Source: Microvirga sp. VF16 (lineage in GTDB: Bacteria > Pseudomonadota > Alphaproteobacteria > Rhizobiales > Beijerinckiaceae). From it: a DNA stretch of 64,000 nucleotides. The notes under the pieces are model-generated. The model searched no databases. It saw only the letters and a list, made by a program, of their open reading frames with translations, and was not told the origin of the DNA. Of the stretch, positions 49,827-57,655 are shown piece after piece. How positions within the stretch are numbered: position 1 is the first letter of the stretch; every line of letters starts with the position of its first letter. The stretch is taken from positions 4,679,501-4,743,500 of the forward strand of contig NZ_CP069354.1 in assembly GCF_016864375.1 (NCBI RefSeq), given 5' to 3'. A program made the position numbers and the translations under genes.

Positions 49827-50570
49827 TCATCCCTGCCCTCGTTGTTCTCTAAGAACGCTAGATCTTCTACGGTTCATCCAGCCAAGAAGCAGTAAAACCA
49901 AAGCCCAGACCAGCTGGATCAAAGCAAAGATTGGTGACAGGAGCACGCTCCAAATAAGCCAGCCGTTATTCGGCTTGGCCCATTTCAAAGAAAGCGGATT
50001 CTCGATTAAGACTTGCGCTGTCTCACCAACCAAAGCCGGATCGACTGCAACGACTTTTATCTGAACATTATTCAAGCCAGGATAGAGCCTAAACTGAGGC
50101 CGAGAGGCTTCATTCGCTTCATCCCAGGAAACAGGCTTTCCATCGCCCGCATCGGCAATCATGCTTCTTGAAATCAGGTCCGAATAATAGATTGCAGGCT
50201 CTGCATTATAGGTGACAGGCCCGCCGAACCACGAGGAAAGAGCGATTTGTACTGGAGCTCCGACCTTTGAAAGGTCGGAGGCATTGGTCCTCCTCGTCTC
50301 CTGATCTGGGCAGCACCCATCACGATAGGCCTTATCCGCCACCTTCCTATCGAGCAGCAACTCTAACTCGATAGGATTCGGCATGATCCGCAGAACCTTG
50401 ATATCGAATTCCCGCCCAGGAACGAGATCAATCTCTGCAGTCGTTGAGCTTGCCTCGATGAACCCGCTGAGGACATACGCCGTGAGCACTATGGTGACGG
50501 CGGACCAGATAAGCCACCGTCTCCTTAGTAAGCCTCTTCTTGGTTGAACTGAGCCATCTCCCTCACTCAT
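49827..50570 (-). CDS. AT-richer two-helix membrane protein, function unknown
   Basis: The 247-aa product has a basic N-terminus (RRGLLRRRW), a first membrane helix (LIWSAVTIVLTAYVLSGF), a large outer domain and a second helix near the C-terminus (LLSPIFALIQLVWALVLLLL) before a basic end. A Cys pair (DGCCPDQE) lies in the outer part. I recognise no family. Base and codon use is clearly more AT-rich than the surrounding ruv and tol genes, a sign of recent gain. ATG 50570 was chosen because GGAG is six bases upstream; its first 8 bases overlap the ruvB stop, suggesting translation coupled to ruvB. It separates ruvB from ybgC, which are neighbours in many relatives. Confidence 0.7.
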   Translation of the reverse strand: MSEGDGSVQPRRGLLRRRWLIWSAVTIVLTAYVLSGFIEASSTTAEIDLVPGREFDIKVLRIMPNPIELELLLDRKVADKAYRDGCCPDQETRRTNASDLSKVGAPVQIALSSWFGGPVTYNAEPAIYYSDLISRSMIADAGDGKPVSWDEANEASRPQFRLYPGLNNVQIKVVAVDPALVGETAQVLIENPLSLKWAKPNNGWLIWSVLLSPIFALIQLVWALVLLLLGWMNRRRSSVLREQRGQG

Positions 50571-51609
50571 CCCCATCTCCGTTGAACAGCCCGAACTGCG
50601 CCGTGGTCTCGCGGGTTGGCTCCGGGATGCCGAGGTGCTTGAAGGCGTGGGGGGTGAGGATGCGGCCGCGCGGGGTGCGCTGCACGAAGCCCTTCTGGAT
50701 CAGGTAGGGTTCGATGATGTCCTCGATGGCATCGCGCGGCTCGGAGAGGGCCGCCGCGATGGTCTCGATGCCGACCGGGCCGCCACCGAAGGAATTGGCG
50801 ATCATCGTGAGATATTTGCGGTCCATCAGGTCGAGGCCGATGGGGTCGACGTCGAGCAGGCGCAACGAGCGGTCCGCGAGGTCGCGGGAGACTGTCTGGA
50901 CGCCCTCGACGATGGCGAAGTCGCGCACGCGGCGCAGCAGGCGGCCGGCGATACGCGGCGTGCCGCGGGAGCGGCGGGCGATCTCGTTGGCGCCCTCCTC
51001 GCTCATGCCCAGTCCCAGCACGCGGGCACCACGGCGCACGATCAGCTCCAGCTCGTCGACGGTGTAGAATTCGAGCCGGATCGGAATGCCGAAGCGGTCG
51101 CGCAAGGGCGTGGTGAGCAGGCCCGCGCGGGTGGTCGCCCCGACCAGCGTGAATTTCGGCAGCTCGATCTTCACCGAGCGGGCGGCCGGGCCCTCGCCGA
51201 TGATGAGGTCGAGCTGATAATCCTCCATGGCGGGATAGAGGATTTCCTCGACGGCAGGATTCAGGCGGTGGATCTCGTCGATGAAGAGCACGTCGCGCTC
51301 TTCGAGATTGGTGAGCTGCGCCGCGAGATCGCCCGCCTTGGCGATCACCGGGCCGGAGGTCGAGCGGAAATTGACGCCGAGCTCGCGGGCGACGATCTGG
51401 GCAAGCGTGGTCTTGCCGAGGCCCGGCGGGCCGACGAAGAGCACGTGATCAAGGGCATCACCGCGCGCCTTGGCGGCATTGATGAAGATCTGGAGATTGG
51501 CCCGCGCGGCCTTCTGGCCCGTAAAATCGTCGAGCGAGAGCGGCCGGATCGACGCATCAACATCGTCCTCACGCTTTTCAGGGCTGATCAGGCGGCGGGT
51601 ATCGGTCAA
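50563..51609 (-). CDS. ruvB: Holliday junction branch-migration helicase RuvB
   Basis: RuvB is the hexameric AAA+ motor that drives Holliday junctions through RuvA during recombination. The 348-aa length is typical. Residues 60-67 form Walker A (GPPGLGKT), followed by Walker B in LFIDEIHRLNP, sensor residues in VGATTRAGLLTTPLRDRFG and the arginine finger of that loop. The C-terminal winged helix (QRTPRGRILTP) binds DNA. The start appears to be TTG 51609, with AAGG eight bases before it. The gene lies 204 nt after ruvA, and that gap contains a palindromic repeat. Its end overlaps the next gene by 8 bases. Confidence 0.97.
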   Translation of the reverse strand: MTDTRRLISPEKREDDVDASIRPLSLDDFTGQKAARANLQIFINAAKARGDALDHVLFVGPPGLGKTTLAQIVARELGVNFRSTSGPVIAKAGDLAAQLTNLEERDVLFIDEIHRLNPAVEEILYPAMEDYQLDLIIGEGPAARSVKIELPKFTLVGATTRAGLLTTPLRDRFGIPIRLEFYTVDELELIVRRGARVLGLGMSEEGANEIARRSRGTPRIAGRLLRRVRDFAIVEGVQTVSRDLADRSLRLLDVDPIGLDLMDRKYLTMIANSFGGGPVGIETIAAALSEPRDAIEDIIEPYLIQKGFVQRTPRGRILTPHAFKHLGIPEPTRETTAQFGLFNGDGDE

Positions 51610-51709
51610 AGAGGCTTACCTTCCAGAGGCTTCATATAGGCGATGACGCTCTAATACGCCATTCTTAACAAGATCAAAACAGGAACGCCCATGGGGCGAT
51701 CAGGTCTTT

Positions 51710-51808
51710 GTCATTCTCGGCCAGAGCGTAGCGGAGAGGAAGGGAATCCATAGCGCCGCTCATGTGAATGGATCCCCTTCCCTCGCCTCCGGCTCGCCGG
51801 GGATGACA
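51710..51808. repeat. GTCATTCTCGG...GGGGATGAC palindromic repeat (ruvA-ruvB gap)
   Basis: Begins GTCATTCTCGGCCAGAGCG and ends CCTCCGGCTCGCCGGGGATGAC, with GGAAGGGAATCCAT and ATGGATCCCCTTCC facing each other. It fills most of the ruvA-ruvB gap and could reduce cotranscription. Confidence 0.75.
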
Positions 51809-51813
51809 GCGGG

Positions 51814-52431
51814 TTATCGCGCCAACTCTCTCAATCCCAACCGGATCAGCGTCTTGGCCTCGGCCTCGTCGCCGGCCTGCTTCATGGCGGCGGCGACGGC
51901 GGCAGAGGCCTGGACCTGCGGATAGCCGAGATTGACCAGTGCCGAGATGGCGTCCGCCACGGGGGCAGGCGCGCTCTTGTCCTCGACCGCGCCAGTGAGG
52001 CGGATGAGGGCCGGGTCGATTGCGGCAAAGGCCGGGGCCTTGTCCTTGAGCTCGGAGACGATGCGCTGGGCGAGCTTGGGGCCGACGCCGGGCCCGCGGG
52101 CGACGGAGGCCTTGTCACTCGTGGCGATGGCCGTGGCGAGGCTGCCGGGATCGAGCACCGAGAGGATGCCGAGCGCCACCTTGGAGCCCACGCCCTGGAC
52201 CGACTGGAGCAGGCGGAACCACTCACGCTCCGAATCCGAGCGGAAGCCGAACAGGCGGATCATGTCCTCGCGCACATGGGTCTCGATGGACAGGGTCGCC
52301 GCCTCGCCGGTGGGTGGCAGGTTCTGGAGGGTACGGGAGGAGCAATGGACCACATAGCCGACCCCATGCACGTCGAGGATCACGAAATCCTCGCCATAGG
52401 AATCGACCGTCCCTTTGAGTTTGCCGATCAC
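51814..52431 (-). CDS. ruvA: Holliday junction-binding protein RuvA
   Basis: RuvA holds the four-way junction in a square-planar form and loads RuvB. The 205-aa protein starts MIGKLKGTVDSYGEDFVILD with an OB-fold domain, followed by two helix-hairpin-helix motifs (LQSVQGVGSKVALGIL and RGPGVGPKLAQRIVSELK) that bind DNA backbone, and a three-helix C-terminal domain (SALVNLGYPQVQASAAVAAA) that contacts RuvB. The start is GTG 52431 with GGAGGG eight bases upstream. It follows ruvC after a 139-nt gap that holds a palindromic repeat, so ruvC-ruvA-ruvB is a loose cluster rather than a tight operon. Confidence 0.96.
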   Translation of the reverse strand: MIGKLKGTVDSYGEDFVILDVHGVGYVVHCSSRTLQNLPPTGEAATLSIETHVREDMIRLFGFRSDSEREWFRLLQSVQGVGSKVALGILSVLDPGSLATAIATSDKASVARGPGVGPKLAQRIVSELKDKAPAFAAIDPALIRLTGAVEDKSAPAPVADAISALVNLGYPQVQASAAVAAAMKQAGDEAEAKTLIRLGLRELAR

Positions 52432-52449
52432 GTTCTCATCCCTCCTGTG

Positions 52450-52551
52450 TCATCCCCGCGAAGGCGGGGATCCATAACCACCGACGGCACTCGATCCTGC
52501 GATGCCGGTGGTTATGGATTCCGGGCTCGGCTTCGCCGCCCCGGAATGACA
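52450..52551. repeat. GTCATCCCCGCGAAGGCGGGG...CCGGAATGAC palindromic repeat (ruvC-ruvA gap)
   Basis: Begins GTCATCCCCGCGAAGGCGGG and ATCCATAACCACCG and ends GGTGGTTATGGATTCCGGG through GCCCCGGAATGAC. It matches the element at 27297-27424 along both arms and sits between ruvC and ruvA. Confidence 0.75.
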
Positions 52552-52570
52552 GTCGTTGCGTTGTAACACC

Positions 52571-53074
52571 CTAAAAGCTCGCCGCCAAAGCGCGGGCCTT
52601 GCGGTGGTGGGCGTGGGCGATGGCGATGGCAAGCGCATCGGCCGCGTCGGCTTTCTTGAAGTCGGCCTTGGGCAGCAGGATCTTCACCATGGCCTGGACC
52701 TGATCCTTGTCGGCATGGCCGACACCCACCACGGTTTTCTTGACCTGATTGGCGCCATATTCCGCCACCGGCAGGCCATGAAGGGCAGGAACCAGCAGGG
52801 ACATGGCGCGGGCCTGGCCGAGCTTGAGGGTTGCCTGGGCGTCCTTGTTGACGAAGGTCTCTTCCACGGACACCTCATCGGGCGTCCAGGTCCGGATCAC
52901 CTCCGTCAGCCGGTCATGGAGCTGCTTGAGGCGTAGCGCCAGCTCAAGGTCGCCGTCCGAGGTCACGACCCCGCAGGCGACGAAAGAGAGCTTCGTCCCC
53001 TCGACAGTGATGACGCCCCAGCCGGTGTTGCGCAGGCCGGGATCGAGGCCGAGGATTCGGACGCGTTCGCTCAA
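52571..53074 (-). CDS. ruvC: Crossover junction endodeoxyribonuclease RuvC
   Basis: RuvC cuts Holliday junctions in two strands and works with RuvAB. The 167-aa protein starts MSERVRILGLDPGLRNTGWG, with the first catalytic Asp11, and further acidic residues in SVEETFVNKDAQATLKLGQARA and KADAADALAIAIAH, which make up the RNase H-like metal site. The start codon is TTG 53074: GTGGAG lies eight bases before it, whereas the longer frame from 53167 adds residues unlike RuvC. A LexA box was not identified just upstream. The gene follows yebC, in the same orientation, across a gap with half of a palindromic repeat. Confidence 0.95.
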   Translation of the reverse strand: MSERVRILGLDPGLRNTGWGVITVEGTKLSFVACGVVTSDGDLELALRLKQLHDRLTEVIRTWTPDEVSVEETFVNKDAQATLKLGQARAMSLLVPALHGLPVAEYGANQVKKTVVGVGHADKDQVQAMVKILLPKADFKKADAADALAIAIAHAHHRKARALAASF

Positions 53075-53138
53075 AGAATGTTCTCCACCGCCATGACCGC
53101 ACTTGATCCGGTCATCCACGCCATCAACGGTTAAGAAG

Positions 53139-53170
53139 ACGTGGATGCCCGGGACATGCCCGGGCATGAC
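53139..53170. repeat. Partial GGGCATGACG repeat between yebC and ruvC
   Basis: The sequence GTGGATGCCCGGGACATGCC, then CGGGCATGACGC has the right arm of the GTCATCCC-type family; a full partner arm is not visible. It seems to be a shortened copy. Confidence 0.5.
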
Positions 53171-53182
53171 GCACAGCCAAAA

Positions 53183-53929
53183 TTACCCGGCCATCTTCTG
53201 CATGAGAGCTTCGGAGAGCTCGAAATTGCCGTAGACGCTCTGGACGTCGTCGTGCTCCTCGAGAGACTCCATCAGCTTCATGAGCTTCTCGCCGGTCTCG
53301 TCGTCGACGGCGACCGGGGTCTGGGGCTTCCAGACGAGCTTGGAGGCCTTCGGCTCGCCGAACTTGTCCTCGAGCGCCTTGGTCACCTCGTTCAGCGAGC
53401 CCTGGTCGCAATAGATTTCGTGGCCATTCTCGGAGGAAACCACGTCGTCCGCGCCGGCATCGATGGCCGCCTCCAGCATCGCATCGGCGTCCGCGACATC
53501 GGGACCGAGCTCGATATAGCCCACCCGGTCGAACATGAAGGACACGGCGCCGGTCTCGGCGAGGTTGCCGCCGCTCTTGGTGAAGTAGGAGCGGATATCG
53601 GAGGCTGTGCGGTTGCGGTTGTCGGTCATGGCCTCGACGATGATGGCGGCACCACCGGGGCCGTAGCCCTCATAGCGGATCTCGTCGTAGTTCTCCGCGT
53701 CGCCGCCGGAGGCCTTGTTGATGGCGCGCTGGATGTTGTCCTTGGGCATGTTCTCGGCGCGGGCGGCGAGGATCGCGGCGCGCAGGCGCGGATTCATGTT
53801 GGGATCGGGCATGCCCATCTTGGCCGCGACGGTGATTTCGCGGGCGAGCTTGGAAAACACCTTGGATCGCACCGCGTCGACCTTGCCCTTGCGGTGCATG
53901 ATGTTCTTGAACTGTGAATGTCCGGCCAT
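53183..53929 (-). CDS. YebC/PmpR-family regulatory protein
   Basis: The 248-aa protein starts MAGHSQFKNIMHRKGKVDAV and has MPKDNIQRAINKASGG and YEGYGPGGAAIIVEAMTDNRNRTASDIR written in part, which are family hallmarks. YebC proteins act as DNA-binding regulators in some bacteria; recent work on relatives shows a role at ribosomes stalled on proline stretches, so the precise function here is open. The length (about 248) is usual. GGAGG lies five bases before the ATG at 53929. The position next to ruvC is common in alphaproteobacteria, and also in gammaproteobacteria, as yebC-ruvC. Confidence 0.95.
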   Translation of the reverse strand: MAGHSQFKNIMHRKGKVDAVRSKVFSKLAREITVAAKMGMPDPNMNPRLRAAILAARAENMPKDNIQRAINKASGGDAENYDEIRYEGYGPGGAAIIVEAMTDNRNRTASDIRSYFTKSGGNLAETGAVSFMFDRVGYIELGPDVADADAMLEAAIDAGADDVVSSENGHEIYCDQGSLNEVTKALEDKFGEPKASKLVWKPQTPVAVDDETGEKLMKLMESLEEHDDVQSVYGNFELSEALMQKMAG

Positions 53930-54074
53930 CGGGGCCTCCGGAAAGTTCGGCCGAGAGCGGCTTGTGGTTCAAGCGCCCATCAGGCCAGAGAAGTTGACGA
54001 TGGCAGGCTTATAAGGCGGCGAAGGGCTTCAGGCAAAGCCCCTTCCACGAGATCGGGAAAATACCTGCCGCTTC

Positions 54075-54767
54075 CTAAAACCCGAACCAGGACGGCAGGT
54101 TGTGAATGGCCGCCAGGATGAGGTGATAGGAGGCGCCCAGCACCGTGACCGTATAGGCAAGGCCCGCCAGACCGATGAGGTAGCCGACGATCAGGAGATA
54201 GCCGTCCTCCTCCATGATGGCGATGGAGGCGATGACCAGCGCGATCGACGGCGGGAAGTTGGTTCCAGGGAACGGGATCAGGACCGAAATCGCCACCAGG
54301 AAGGCGAAGAACCCAACCGCCCGATCTCCCAGGGGGCCGAAAAGCGGCAGCAGGCGGGGCCTGCAGAAGCTCTCGAGCTTCTGGAGCTTCGGCTCCGCAA
54401 TGTCGATGAGGCGCTTGAACTTCGCGGTCGAGACGGTGCGCCGCAGGATGAAGCCGGGCAGCCAGGGCCGCGTGTGACCCAGCATCATCTGGATACCGAA
54501 GATCAGCACCGGAGTGCCGACGATACCGGCGATGCCCGGCGGGGCCGGCACGCAGTTCGGCAGGGAAAACAGAATCAGCACGAAGCCGAAAGCGCGCTCG
54601 CCGAAGGCCTCGATGATCTCTCGAATGGAGATCGCCTCGCCCTTGGCCTCGTCGATCACGGCGCGCAGGACCGCGGAGGCGCTTTGGTGCGCGTGCGCCC
54701 GATGGAACTCGCTTTCCTGGTGATAAATGCCCTTCTTCGGTCTTGCCGTCTCAGTATCCGCGTCCAC
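54075..54767 (-). CDS. ExoD-like exopolysaccharide synthesis membrane protein
   Basis: The 230-aa protein matches the ExoD family: a cytoplasmic N-terminal part (ISIREIIEAFGERAFGFVLILF) with FSLPNCVPAPPGIAGIVGTPVLIFG, then two strong membrane regions (FFAFLVAISVLIPFPGTNFPPSI and YLLIVGYLIGLAGLAYTVT) and a C-terminal helix with NLPSWFGF. ExoD was linked to exopolysaccharide production and alkaline tolerance in Sinorhizobium; its biochemical role is unclear. GTG 54767 was chosen because GGAGG lies six bases before it; a frame from 54830 runs through repeat-like sequence. It stands alone between yebC and the phosphoesterase. Confidence 0.85.
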   Translation of the reverse strand: MDADTETARPKKGIYHQESEFHRAHAHQSASAVLRAVIDEAKGEAISIREIIEAFGERAFGFVLILFSLPNCVPAPPGIAGIVGTPVLIFGIQMMLGHTRPWLPGFILRRTVSTAKFKRLIDIAEPKLQKLESFCRPRLLPLFGPLGDRAVGFFAFLVAISVLIPFPGTNFPPSIALVIASIAIMEEDGYLLIVGYLIGLAGLAYTVTVLGASYHLILAAIHNLPSWFGF

Positions 54768-54833
54768 CGGTTTCCTCCGTGACGGGAGAGATGGGAACGG
54801 TTCCGCTCCGCGCCAAGGGAGCGGCACCATGAT

Positions 54834-54993
54834 CCCTTCCCCCTTGCGGGGAGAGGAAGGGGTGGGGGTGGTTCAGCTGGATGAAGGACGAGACCAGCGA
54901 GGCGCTGTATTTACGTTGAGAAACCTGAATAGCGTGCGGCGCTCTGACTTTGCGACCCCCACCCTTGATCCCTCCCCGCAAGGGGGAGGGAAG
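54834..54993. repeat. CCTTCCCCCTTGCGGGGAG repeat (third family, copy 3)
   Basis: Starts CCCTTCCCCCTTGCGGGGAG with GGGGTGGGGGTGG and ends GACCCCCACCCTTGATCCC, then CCCCGCAAGGGGGAGG. It lies between the phosphoesterase and ExoD-like genes, both on the minus strand, and has the same arms as copies 1 and 2. Confidence 0.75.
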
Positions 54994-55002
54994 AAGCCGA
55001 GG

Positions 55003-55824
55003 TCAATCCCAGAAGCGAGGCCAGGTTTCCTCCAGGTGAGGCCCGAGCCTCACGGCTGCCACCCGCTTGGCGAGACCCGTGCGATCGTCGGTCTCGATGG
55101 CGATGCCGGAAATCGTGCCTTCGCCGAGGCCCGGTTCCAGGCGGGCGCCCGGCGTCTTCTGAAGGAAGCGGCGGATCGCCTCCTCCTTCTGCATGCCGAG
55201 CACGGAATCGTAGTCGCCGCACATGCCGGCATCCGACATATAGGCCGTGCCGCCCGGCAGAACCCTATGGTCGGCGGTGGGCACATGGGTATGGGTGCCG
55301 ACGACGAGGCTCGTCCGCCCGTCGAGATAGTAGCCCATGGCCTCTTTCTCGCTCGTTGCCTCGGCATGCACATCGACGATGATCGCATCGGCGACCTGAC
55401 CGAGCGGGCAGGTTTCGAGTTCCCGGTCGACGGCGGCAAAAGGATCGTCGAGCGCGTCCATGTAGAGGCGGCCCATGACGTTGACGACGAGCACCCGGTG
55501 GCCGGAGCGGGTATCGATGAGGTTGGCGCCGCGTCCCGGCGTTCCGGGCGGGTAGTTCACGGGACGAAGCAGCCTCGGCTGGCGCTCGATGAAGACTAGC
55601 GTCTCGCGCTGATCCCAGGAATGGTTGCCGAGCGTGATGGCATCGGCTCCAGCCGCGAGGATCTCGTCACAGATCGCCTCGGTGATGCCGAAGCCACCGG
55701 CGGAGTTCTCGCCATTGATGACCACGCAGTCGAGCTGCCAGCGATCGCGCAAGGCCGGAAGACGCTCGATCACCGCATTGCGGCCGGGCCGCCCGACGAT
55801 GTCGCCGAGGAAGAGAAGACGCAT
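55003..55824 (-). CDS. YmdB-type metallophosphoesterase (TIGR00282 family)
   Basis: The 273-aa protein starts MRLLFLGDIVGRPGRNAV and has NGENSAGG, LGNHSWDQ, DVHAEATSEKEA and GTHTHVPTAD, the two-metal site of the YmdB family. In Bacillus YmdB cleaves 2',3'-cyclic nucleotides or cAMP and affects biofilm and sporulation gene expression; in alphaproteobacteria the role is not established. The ATG has AAGGA six bases before. It ends 30 nt before a repeat and starts 9 nt after fau, so it is likely to share the 6S RNA-fau promoter and be expressed as part of the same message. Confidence 0.92.
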   Translation of the reverse strand: MRLLFLGDIVGRPGRNAVIERLPALRDRWQLDCVVINGENSAGGFGITEAICDEILAAGADAITLGNHSWDQRETLVFIERQPRLLRPVNYPPGTPGRGANLIDTRSGHRVLVVNVMGRLYMDALDDPFAAVDRELETCPLGQVADAIIVDVHAEATSEKEAMGYYLDGRTSLVVGTHTHVPTADHRVLPGGTAYMSDAGMCGDYDSVLGMQKEEAIRRFLQKTPGARLEPGLGEGTISGIAIETDDRTGLAKRVAAVRLGPHLEETWPRFWD

Positions 55825-55833
55825 GATGGATCC

Positions 55834-56418
55834 TTAAGCGGATGTCGTCCGAATGAGTTCGGCTTCGGTGATGATAACGTCGAGGAGCCGGTCATGGGGC
55901 TCGACCGGCACTTCGTCGATCTCCTGAACCGCATAAGCCAAGCCGACGGTCAAGACCGGATGCTGTGTTTCCAGCGCCGCGATGGCCCGGTCGAAATGCC
56001 CCTTGCCGTAGCCGATGCGCCCTCCCCGGCGGTCGAAGGCGACGAGCGGCACGATCAGCGCCTTGGGAAAGATCTGCGGCGCATCGGGGCCGGGCTCGCG
56101 CACGCCGAAGCCGCCTTTGACCAGCACGTCGCCGGGCTGCCATAGGCGCCAGCTCAAATGGGGATGGAGGATCTGGGAGAGGGCGACGTCCTGCCCGCGC
56201 GCGACCAACTCTTCCATGAGAAGGCGCGGATCGACCTCGCTGCGGATCGGCCAATAGGCCCCGACGGGGGTGATGCCGTTCAGTTCGGGAAGGTCGAGCG
56301 CACGTCCAATAATTCGGTCGGAGGCCTGCTCGCGGAAATCGTCAGCCAGCGCGTCGCGACGCGCGATCATCTCGCGGCGCTGGCGCTCTTTCAGTTCGGG
56401 AGAGGGAGGAGATTGCAT
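55834..56418 (-). CDS. fau: 5-formyltetrahydrofolate cyclo-ligase
   Basis: This enzyme (YgfA/MTHFS) converts 5-formyl-THF to 5,10-methenyl-THF with ATP, returning stored folate to one-carbon metabolism. The 194-aa protein has the family ATP loop RRGGRIGYGKGHFDR near residue 130 and conserved EVDPRLLMEEL and LIVPLVAFD segments. The presumed ATG at 56418 is only 2 nt after the predicted 3' end of 6S RNA and has no Shine-Dalgarno sequence, so translation could be unusual or start further in, for example at the Met17 codon. The fau gene is next to the 6S RNA gene in many bacteria, including E. coli and alphaproteobacteria. Its downstream neighbour is a phosphoesterase. Confidence 0.9.
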   Translation of the reverse strand: MQSPPSPELKERQRREMIARRDALADDFREQASDRIIGRALDLPELNGITPVGAYWPIRSEVDPRLLMEELVARGQDVALSQILHPHLSWRLWQPGDVLVKGGFGVREPGPDAPQIFPKALIVPLVAFDRRGGRIGYGKGHFDRAIAALETQHPVLTVGLAYAVQEIDEVPVEPHDRLLDVIITEAELIRTTSA

Positions 56419-56420
56419 AG

Positions 56421-56584
56421 AAGGTGCGGAGCCACAGAAACCGTCGGAGAAGCGATCCCGGGAACCTACAAAGTAGGTGGGCGCCGTGTGTCCCAGTCCA
56501 CGGACCGGGTCAGGGACAGCTCCCTTCAGGATCGATAAGGCCCCGGGGAATATGAACTCCTAACGCGCCCCGCAGCCCCGCCTT
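56421..56584 (-). ncRNA. ssrS: 6S RNA (ssrS), predicted
   Basis: The 164-nt minus-strand transcript can close by pairing its 5' AAG-GCGGGGCU with its 3' GGCUCCGC-CUU end, with a 2-nt bulge. A second 9-bp stem follows (CGUU-A-GGAG with CUCCGACG region), and the tip is a UGUCCC...GGGACA hairpin. ACCUAC-UUU-GUAGGU and CCCGGGAUC after it match the 3' side of alphaproteobacterial 6S RNA as I recall. 6S RNA sequesters the housekeeping RNA polymerase by mimicking an open promoter. Its place directly before fau and near zapA is the conserved location for 6S RNA. A TTCAAC, then 16-base, then TACATA element lies upstream. The exact ends are estimates. Confidence 0.72.
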
Positions 56585-56757
56585 CTCTATGTAGGGAGGA
56601 TAGGGGCCGGTTGAAAGGGGAAAAGTGAGGACGGGCTGAGATCTTTCGCGCCGCCAGGGATGCCGGCACATCCGTAATATTACGGAATGGCCGTGGCTGC
56701 CGAAGCTCCGTCAAATGGCCGTGTGGGGGATGTGCCATCCACCAGGGAGGAGGAATC

Positions 56758-57042
56758 ATGGCCCATCTGAAACAGAACAAAGACGCCGAATTCCGGCGCA
56801 GAGACGGCACCGATTCTCCCAGCATCGACGCCATGATGCGAGAAGTGCTGCACATGCTCGGCAACATCGATTTCGAGTATGAAGTGGAACTGGAGCGGGC
56901 CGAAAGGAGCAGCTCGGACCCGAGGCTGAAAGACCACGTCAAGCGCCGGATCAGGGCGGCCCATCACGAGCGGCGGGAGCCCTATGTGGAGCTTTTGGCC
57001 AAGCTCCGACAGCGTCAATACCGCCTGTCCCATCAGGCCTGA
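56758..57042 (+). CDS. Small conserved hypothetical protein (94 aa)
   Basis: The 94-aa product opens MAHLKQNKDAEFRRRDGTD and is rich in charged residues. From about residue 25 it is predicted to be helical (MREVLHMLGNIDFEYEVELE, then KRRIRAAHHERREPYVELLAKL), ending in QRQYRLSHQA. There is no signal peptide or membrane segment. AGGAGG lies five bases before the ATG. I do not recognise its family. It reads opposite to its neighbours and splits zapA from the 6S RNA-fau block, which are next to each other in many relatives, so it looks like an added gene. It is followed by a palindromic repeat. Confidence 0.65.
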   Translation: MAHLKQNKDAEFRRRDGTDSPSIDAMMREVLHMLGNIDFEYEVELERAERSSSDPRLKDHVKRRIRAAHHERREPYVELLAKLRQRQYRLSHQA

Positions 57043-57097
57043 CTGGCGATCCTTCGATCCCGAGAGGCCGATTCATCGAGAGCCGATACCCTCTTTG

Positions 57098-57184
57098 TCA
57101 TCACCGGCCTTGTGCCGGTGATCTCGATGGATTTGAGCGCAGCGCTCTTCTAGTCGGGATGGCCGGCACAAGGCCGGCCGTGAC
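57098..57184. repeat. GTCATCACCGGCC...GGCCGTGAC palindromic repeat
   Basis: Begins GTCATCACCGGCCTTGTGCC and ends GGATGGCCGGCACAAGGCCGG then CCGTGAC. The GGCCTTGTGCCGG and CCGGCACAAGGCC arms are complementary. It lies between the 94-aa gene and zapA, which converge. Confidence 0.65.
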
Positions 57185-57283
57185 GATGGAGGGATTGATG
57201 GCGGCTAGGTGCAGGATGGCGCTTGTTCGAGCGGAAAGGCGGGCGCCGGTTCCCGAATCGAATCCGGGACGACACGGGGCACG

Positions 57284-57652
57284 CTAACCCTGCCCTGCCG
57301 CGTTCAGGCTGCGCGCCAATTCCTCGATCCGCTCGGCTGCCATCTGGACGCCCTCGGCGAGCCTGGCCTCAATCCGCTCCAGGCGCTCATCCCGGGTGGC
57401 GTTGATGCTGTTCAGAGCCGCCACTTCCGCTTCCAGGGCAGCGACCCGCCTTTTCGTCTCATGCAGCTCGTCGGCTTGAGCGATGGCCGCCATCACGTGA
57501 AGGCGTAGGTCGCCGATCTCGCCGAAGGAGCCGCGCATGTCCTCGATCCGCGCATCGTAGGACGCAGCCAAGCCCTCGAGATGCCCCTCCTCACCCTCGG
57601 CGCAGGCCATGCGGTATGTCTGTCCGGCAATCGTCACCATCACCTGAGGCAT
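57284..57652 (-). CDS. zapA: Cell division protein ZapA
   Basis: ZapA bundles FtsZ filaments and stabilises the Z ring. The 122-aa protein has the usual small N-terminal domain (MPQVMVTIAGQTYRMACAEGEE with HLEGLAASYDARIEDM) followed by a long coiled coil (RRVAALEAEVAALNSINATR, then LAEGVQMAAERIEELARSL). It starts 3 nt after the DUF4164 gene in the same direction, an arrangement conserved in Rhizobiales, which suggests the two proteins act together. The 6S RNA-fau block follows some 700 nt downstream, separated by the 94-aa plus-strand gene and a repeat. Confidence 0.9.
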   Translation of the reverse strand: MPQVMVTIAGQTYRMACAEGEEGHLEGLAASYDARIEDMRGSFGEIGDLRLHVMAAIAQADELHETKRRVAALEAEVAALNSINATRDERLERIEARLAEGVQMAAERIEELARSLNAAGQG

Positions 57653-57655
57653 GGC

